Assembly: GCA_021810045.1 (NCBI GenBank)
Contig: JAJZJR010000013.1
Coordinates: 1 to 52,500, forward strand
Reading direction: 5' to 3'
DNA: 52,500 nucleotides
Source of the DNA: Thermoplasmata archaeon
GTDB taxonomy: Archaea; Thermoplasmatota; Thermoplasmata; Thermoplasmatales; Thermoplasmataceae
The stretch's first letter is position 1; the number at the start of each line of letters is the position of its first letter. Under the pieces are notes generated by a model. The model did no database searches and was not told where the DNA came from. It saw only the letters and a list, made by a program, of their open reading frames with translations. This document shows positions 48,629-52,500 of the stretch, piece by piece. The translations under genes were made by a program, and so were the position numbers.

Positions 48629-48810
48629 GCCTTTCCTTAAACATGGGCACTTATAAGTTTTATCAGCAAAGTTTAAATATGAGATATATAAACATTCATA
48701 AAAAATATTTATTTAAAGAGAAATAGAAAATGTACATATAATTAAAATTTAATAATTTTTACAAGAATCACAATAAGAACAAATATAGAAAAATGATGAA
48801 ATTGGGATGA

Positions 48811-51216
48811 TTATAAGCTGGAGAAATTCTTACTTGCTCTGGAATAAACTGTAAGAAGTTCCTGCACCTTTCTAACACTGACAGACATGTCCTGAGTCTT
48901 GAATTGCCCAAGTTTTTCTTTCATGGCATTCTCCCTGCCAATTCCCAGTAAAGGTCCTATTGCCTCCAGGGTCCTGGATGGTACTCTTGAAGCCACATAA
49001 ACCTCTCTGAGTTGCCTAATGGCATATTCCATATTGTCAAACATGAATTTTCTTGAGGCTGGACTCTGTGAAGCTGCTGTATAAAATCTTGCAGTATCCT
49101 GTTTTTTCACTTTTCCGGTTCTTATCAGATCAAGTGCCATCTCAAGGTCTTCAACTTTCTTAAGCCACCCCATTGCACTAAGGATTCGTGTTCTGTCCTC
49201 ATCTGTTTTTGACCTTTCAAACATAGAATACATTTCAGAGAACGAGCCTCCTTTGAGGGCAAACGATAACGCAACAGATGACCGTTCATCAGGGTCAACC
49301 TCAAAATAATCCTGGAATTTCTTGCTTTGAGAACTGGCATATTGGTCATCCACAAGAATAAGTAAAGCCTTCAGTGCACCTCTGGCTACTGAGGTATTAA
49401 TGGATTCTCCCTTGGTTTTCTCACCCAGCCTGTTCAGGTGAAGCTGTGAGAATTCCCTGGCGAGTGCCTGGATTGATTTACTTTCAGGACTCATCAGAAG
49501 AAGGCTGTGGAGCTCGCCTGCAATCTCATGTATTACTATGGGTTCAGTGCTGGCCCAGATTTGCCTGATTCTGCCTACATATTCTGTTGCATTGAGGCGC
49601 CCCGATAACATTGCGTAATATGTGTCATTTGCAAGGCCCCATAAATCAAGATTCGTGAGATGTTTCATCCCGGAGACAATTTCCTCGAACTGTTCACTGG
49701 TATATAGGGTTCTGTAAAAACCTGAGTAATTTGCATTGAGCTTCACAGGGCCTTTTCCGGGAAACTTACCCTGACTGGCATCAAGGAGCATGGATTCCAC
49801 CGAATCACCCTGATAATAAGTCAATGGAATGGGCCATATCTGGCTTGTTTTTCCTCCAGATACAAGGAACTGTTCCTGTTTCAGATCTATACTGTCCTTT
49901 CCGTGGCTTACTTCCACCACTGGGTATCCCTTTATTTTGATCCATGCTTCCATGACCTTTGACACAGGCATTCCTGATACATGTTCAATGGAACTCCACA
50001 GATCTGATCCTTTTGCATTTCCGTATTTGTTGTCCTGGAGATATTTTCTGATTCCATCTCTGAAGTTTTCTGCACCTACGTAACCTTCGATCATTCTGAG
50101 AATGCTGGCTCCTTTGCCGTAACTTATCTCATCAAATATCTGAGCTATGTCATCCGGACTTTTTACATCGGCATCTATAGGATGGGTATCCTTCAGGGAA
50201 TCGTTTTTCAGGGCACCTTCTGTTCTCAGGAGAACCATATCTCCAAATGTGTCCCATTCCGGCTGTATCTCGGAAAGAGCTTTGTAAGACATAAAGGTGG
50301 CAAAGCTCTCATTCAGCCAGAGATCGTTCCACCATTTCATTGTGACAAGGTTTCCGAACCACTGGTGAGCCAGTTCATGTGCAATTACCTCACCAGTTGC
50401 TTTATAACTGAATGAACTGGTTGACTCATCGATGCTGAGATAAACCTCCCTGAATGTTATTGCACCCCAGTTCTCCATTGCACCTGCAGCAAACTCCGGA
50501 ACAGATATGAGATGTACTTTGGGAAGGGCAAAATCAATGCCGAAGTAATCTTCGAAATAATCCAGAACCTTTGAAGCTATCTCCAGAGGGAAGTCAGAAA
50601 CTGTCAGGCCACCTTTTGGTGCAGCCATAATGACATCGGTGTTCTTCCTCTTGATTGACCTCGAATCGAATTTACCTACTCCAAGATAAAGGAGATATGT
50701 AGACATTCTTGGAGTCTTCTGGAACTTGACTGTTTTTCTAGAACCATTGATTTCCTCATTGGACTTGGGCATATTTGAAATAACATCAAGGTTGCTGTCT
50801 ACTTCAACTGAAATGTCAAATGTCGCTTTATAATCAGGGTGGTCAATACACGGGAACATACGTCTGGCCCCGGTGCTTTCAAACTGTGTTGTAAATATAT
50901 TCTGATCCATTGTTTTGGCAAGATAAAGACCTGTAAGTAGACGTGGAATGGATCCGCTGAATTCTATCTCAAGCGTTCCATCCTGTCCTGCACTGTTCTC
51001 AACGGAAAGGGCCTGTTCCTCAGGAATGATGGAGAATTTCGTTTCCTTTCCTGATATTCTTACAGACTGTATCGAAAGATCAACGCTGTCCAGCCTGATC
51101 TCTTTGTCCGACCCGGTAAATGATATGGTTTCTTTTCCATTGTAACTGAGCTTTTCACTGTCTATATTGAGAAAAATTCCATAATTATGTATTTGTGTGA
51201 TAAAGCATCCCCGCAA
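48811..51216 (-). CDS. M1 aminopeptidase, tricorn-interacting factor F2/F3 type
   Basis: 801 residues. GAMENWG (about 245-251) and the zinc motif HELAH (about 280-284) with the third ligand Glu in WLNESFATF are complete. The C-terminal helical region (about 450-790) follows. In Thermoplasma the tricorn protease passes peptides to factors F1, F2 and F3, and F2/F3 are M1 aminopeptidases of about 780 residues. It is the downstream gene of a tandem pair with the gene at 51252. Only a TTG (51216) is available as a standard start before the N-terminal family sequence; the 35-base gap to the upstream gene suggests co-transcription. I cannot tell F2 from F3. Confidence 0.88.
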   Translation of the reverse strand: MRGCFITQIHNYGIFLNIDSEKLSYNGKETISFTGSDKEIRLDSVDLSIQSVRISGKETKFSIIPEEQALSVENSAGQDGTLEIEFSGSIPRLLTGLYLAKTMDQNIFTTQFESTGARRMFPCIDHPDYKATFDISVEVDSNLDVISNMPKSNEEINGSRKTVKFQKTPRMSTYLLYLGVGKFDSRSIKRKNTDVIMAAPKGGLTVSDFPLEIASKVLDYFEDYFGIDFALPKVHLISVPEFAAGAMENWGAITFREVYLSIDESTSSFSYKATGEVIAHELAHQWFGNLVTMKWWNDLWLNESFATFMSYKALSEIQPEWDTFGDMVLLRTEGALKNDSLKDTHPIDADVKSPDDIAQIFDEISYGKGASILRMIEGYVGAENFRDGIRKYLQDNKYGNAKGSDLWSSIEHVSGMPVSKVMEAWIKIKGYPVVEVSHGKDSIDLKQEQFLVSGGKTSQIWPIPLTYYQGDSVESMLLDASQGKFPGKGPVKLNANYSGFYRTLYTSEQFEEIVSGMKHLTNLDLWGLANDTYYAMLSGRLNATEYVGRIRQIWASTEPIVIHEIAGELHSLLLMSPESKSIQALAREFSQLHLNRLGEKTKGESINTSVARGALKALLILVDDQYASSQSKKFQDYFEVDPDERSSVALSFALKGGSFSEMYSMFERSKTDEDRTRILSAMGWLKKVEDLEMALDLIRTGKVKKQDTARFYTAASQSPASRKFMFDNMEYAIRQLREVYVASRVPSRTLEAIGPLLGIGRENAMKEKLGQFKTQDMSVSVRKVQELLTVYSRASKNFSSL
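49939..50065. repeat. 127-base tract identical to 52374-52500
   Basis: Inside the aminopeptidase gene this stretch, which encodes the region from SDLWSSIEHVSG to the VMEAWI segment, is identical base for base to the paralogue at 52374-52500, while the sequences on the C-terminal side differ. The second copy reaches the window edge, so the tract may be longer. Confidence 0.9.
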
Positions 51217-51251
51217 ATGATAGGGGAAAATTGAATAAGAATATATTGGAA

Positions 51252-52500
51252 TTAATGGCTGGAGGAAACAAGTCTTGAGTATATTTCCAGGATTTCCTCT
51301 CCCTTGTCTATTCCCTTGGAAAAGGCGTCCTCTCTTATTGTCTCAAGGTACTTTTTAATCTCATCCTCTCGCCCAAGCCCAAGGAACGGTATTATTGCCT
51401 CAAGCATCATTCCTGTGTATCCGGTTCCCCGGAAATATTTCTCTACAGTTCTGACTGCATCTGTCATGTGGGTGTACATCAACGTCCTTTGATCAGGGTT
51501 CATGCTGGTACCCAGGTATACCCTTACCGAATCCTGTTTCTTGATCTTGCCATTCTCAATCAGATTTACCAGTTTCCTGAAGTTCTCTTCTCCCTTGAGC
51601 CATGACATTCCGCTGATCAGTTTTATCCTGTCCTCATCGGTCTTGGACGCATCCAGGATTTTTTCAAGCTTTTCGAAGTCATTCGTTTCATCGGCATATG
51701 CCACAGCCACAGCCTGTCTAACGTCTGGATCAATGGAGAAAAATGACTCTATCTTGGGTGATAATTCTTTCGTATACTTGCTGTCTACCATTGCGAGATT
51801 CAATGCAATTGTACCCCTGAGAACGGAATCATTCTCATCTTCACCTTCCTTTTTCTCACCAAGACGCGAAAGATGTTTTTGGTAAAACGCCTTTACAACT
51901 GGAATAAGTCCTGCATGCTCTGGCAGGAGCAGGGAAAGTGTAAAGAACTGACCTGCAAGTTCCTGTGCAACAACATATTCTTTCAGATCAGTAAATGGCT
52001 TTATGCCGTCAAGATACTGGCTTAAGCTTATTTTTCCGGCCTTAAGGAATGCAAAGTAGTCATTCACTATTCCCCAGGCGTCAAGGTATGAGAGTTTTTC
52101 AATTCGTGAGTTCAGGTTTGACATTAGATCAGTTTCATAAAGAACTCTGTAGAATCCAGTCTGATCTGCATTTAATTTTATGAAACCCTTTGCATCGAGA
52201 TCCATTTCCTTGCTATCCATAAGAGCAGACTCTATTCCATGTTCTCTTAGGATAGTTATTGGGACTGGCCACTGAGATCCATCGACTATTCCGTTAAGCA
52301 TGAATCTTTCCTGAGAAATGTGAAGTCTGTCTCCATTCCTTTTCACTTTAAGAACCGGATAGCCTTTCTTCTGGATCCATGCTTCCATGACCTTTGACAC
52401 AGGCATTCCTGATACATGTTCAATGGAACTCCACAGATCTGATCCTTTTGCATTTCCGTATTTGTTGTCCTGGAGATATTTTCTGATTCCATCTCTGAAG
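51252..52500 (-). CDS. Second M1 aminopeptidase of the F2/F3 type (5' end outside window)
   Basis: The last 416 residues are visible, from the end of the catalytic domain (YLQDNKYGNAKGSDLW) through the C-terminal helical domain. The catalytic motifs lie beyond the window edge. The sequence aligns along its length with the C-terminal half of the neighbouring aminopeptidase, but is clearly diverged except in the first 127 bases, which are identical. It is upstream in the same direction, so the two probably form a tandem duplicate corresponding to tricorn factors F2 and F3. A gap of 35 bases separates the genes, without an obvious terminator. Confidence 0.85.
   Translation of the reverse strand, partial: FRDGIRKYLQDNKYGNAKGSDLWSSIEHVSGMPVSKVMEAWIQKKGYPVLKVKRNGDRLHISQERFMLNGIVDGSQWPVPITILREHGIESALMDSKEMDLDAKGFIKLNADQTGFYRVLYETDLMSNLNSRIEKLSYLDAWGIVNDYFAFLKAGKISLSQYLDGIKPFTDLKEYVVAQELAGQFFTLSLLLPEHAGLIPVVKAFYQKHLSRLGEKKEGEDENDSVLRGTIALNLAMVDSKYTKELSPKIESFFSIDPDVRQAVAVAYADETNDFEKLEKILDASKTDEDRIKLISGMSWLKGEENFRKLVNLIENGKIKKQDSVRVYLGTSMNPDQRTLMYTHMTDAVRTVEKYFRGTGYTGMMLEAIIPFLGLGREDEIKKYLETIREDAFSKGIDKGEEILEIYSRLVSSSH
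52374..52500. repeat. 127-base tract identical to 49939-50065
   Basis: Copy of the identical tract in the second aminopeptidase gene, running to the end of the window. The two genes differ from the base just before it (52373 against 49938) towards their 3' ends. Confidence 0.9.

Noticed and set aside
1-52500. CRISPR array, rRNA operon, complete insertion sequence
   Set aside because: No regularly spaced repeats, no rRNA-like sequence and no transposase with intact ends were found on reading both strands.

Overview
The window reads as a stretch of chromosome from a thermoplasmatal archaeon (Thermoplasmata, Thermoplasma/Ferroplasma/Cuniculiplasma-like). The reasons are its archaeal information-processing genes (TBP, both PolD-DP1 and a B-family DNA polymerase, uS2, eL41, EndA, ABCE1, archaeosine transglycosylase), two tandem M1 aminopeptidases of the tricorn-factor F2/F3 type, futalosine-route menaquinone genes, a CoaD-NTPase fusion, a moderately low GC content, and many promoters where an AT-rich TATA box lies about 25 bases before the start codon (leaderless transcripts).

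Layout. 1-1300: the C-terminal end of a tyrosine recombinase runs into the 3' exon of an intron-containing tRNA-Trp, whose intron is itself a box C/D guide RNA; then a gene-poor stretch holding the 22-residue ribosomal protein eL41. 1400-3800: Lrp regulator, a double AhpD-like protein and a TDT-family transporter. 3850-9340: PolD small subunit, EamA permease, family-4 uracil-DNA glycosylase, a sequon-rich surface protein, IMP dehydrogenase. 9390-16180: menaquinone genes mqnA, mqnE and mqnC, interrupted by an HtpX-like protease and an Asp-box propeller protein, then truD with no normal start codon. 16240-19770: TBP, a MIP18/SufT-like protein, CoaD-NTPase fusion, aminotransferase. 19930-28670: DUF981 membrane protein, unusual small GTPase plus EndA, uS2, GMP synthase subunit B, HAD phosphatase, small membrane protein with an Lrp sensor domain, HisS, two regulators (wHTH and Fur), dihydropteroate synthase. 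28890-33030: DUF6015-like protein, ABCE1 and TgtA in one direction. 33030-38820: EamA permease, geranylgeranyl reductase, a MoxR-ATPase/DUF2201-VWA/unknown three-gene operon, 2-hydroxyacid dehydrogenase. 38820-46400: B-family polymerase, SHMT, a four-CBS protein and TldD/TldE. 46400-52500: an ISL3 transposase remnant, an APC permease and two tandem M1 aminopeptidases.

Most of the window is ordinary core genome, very compact, with several convergent genes sharing stop codons. The points most worth a second look are: the tRNA-Trp/C-D-guide/integrase overlap; truD without an AUG/GUG/UUG start; an archaeosine transglycosylase that has lost its zinc cysteines; the MoxR-DUF2201 operon with its unknown third gene; a 127-base identical tract between the two otherwise diverged M1 aminopeptidase genes; and several palindromic operators at promoters. 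I see no CRISPR array, rRNA gene or complete mobile element.
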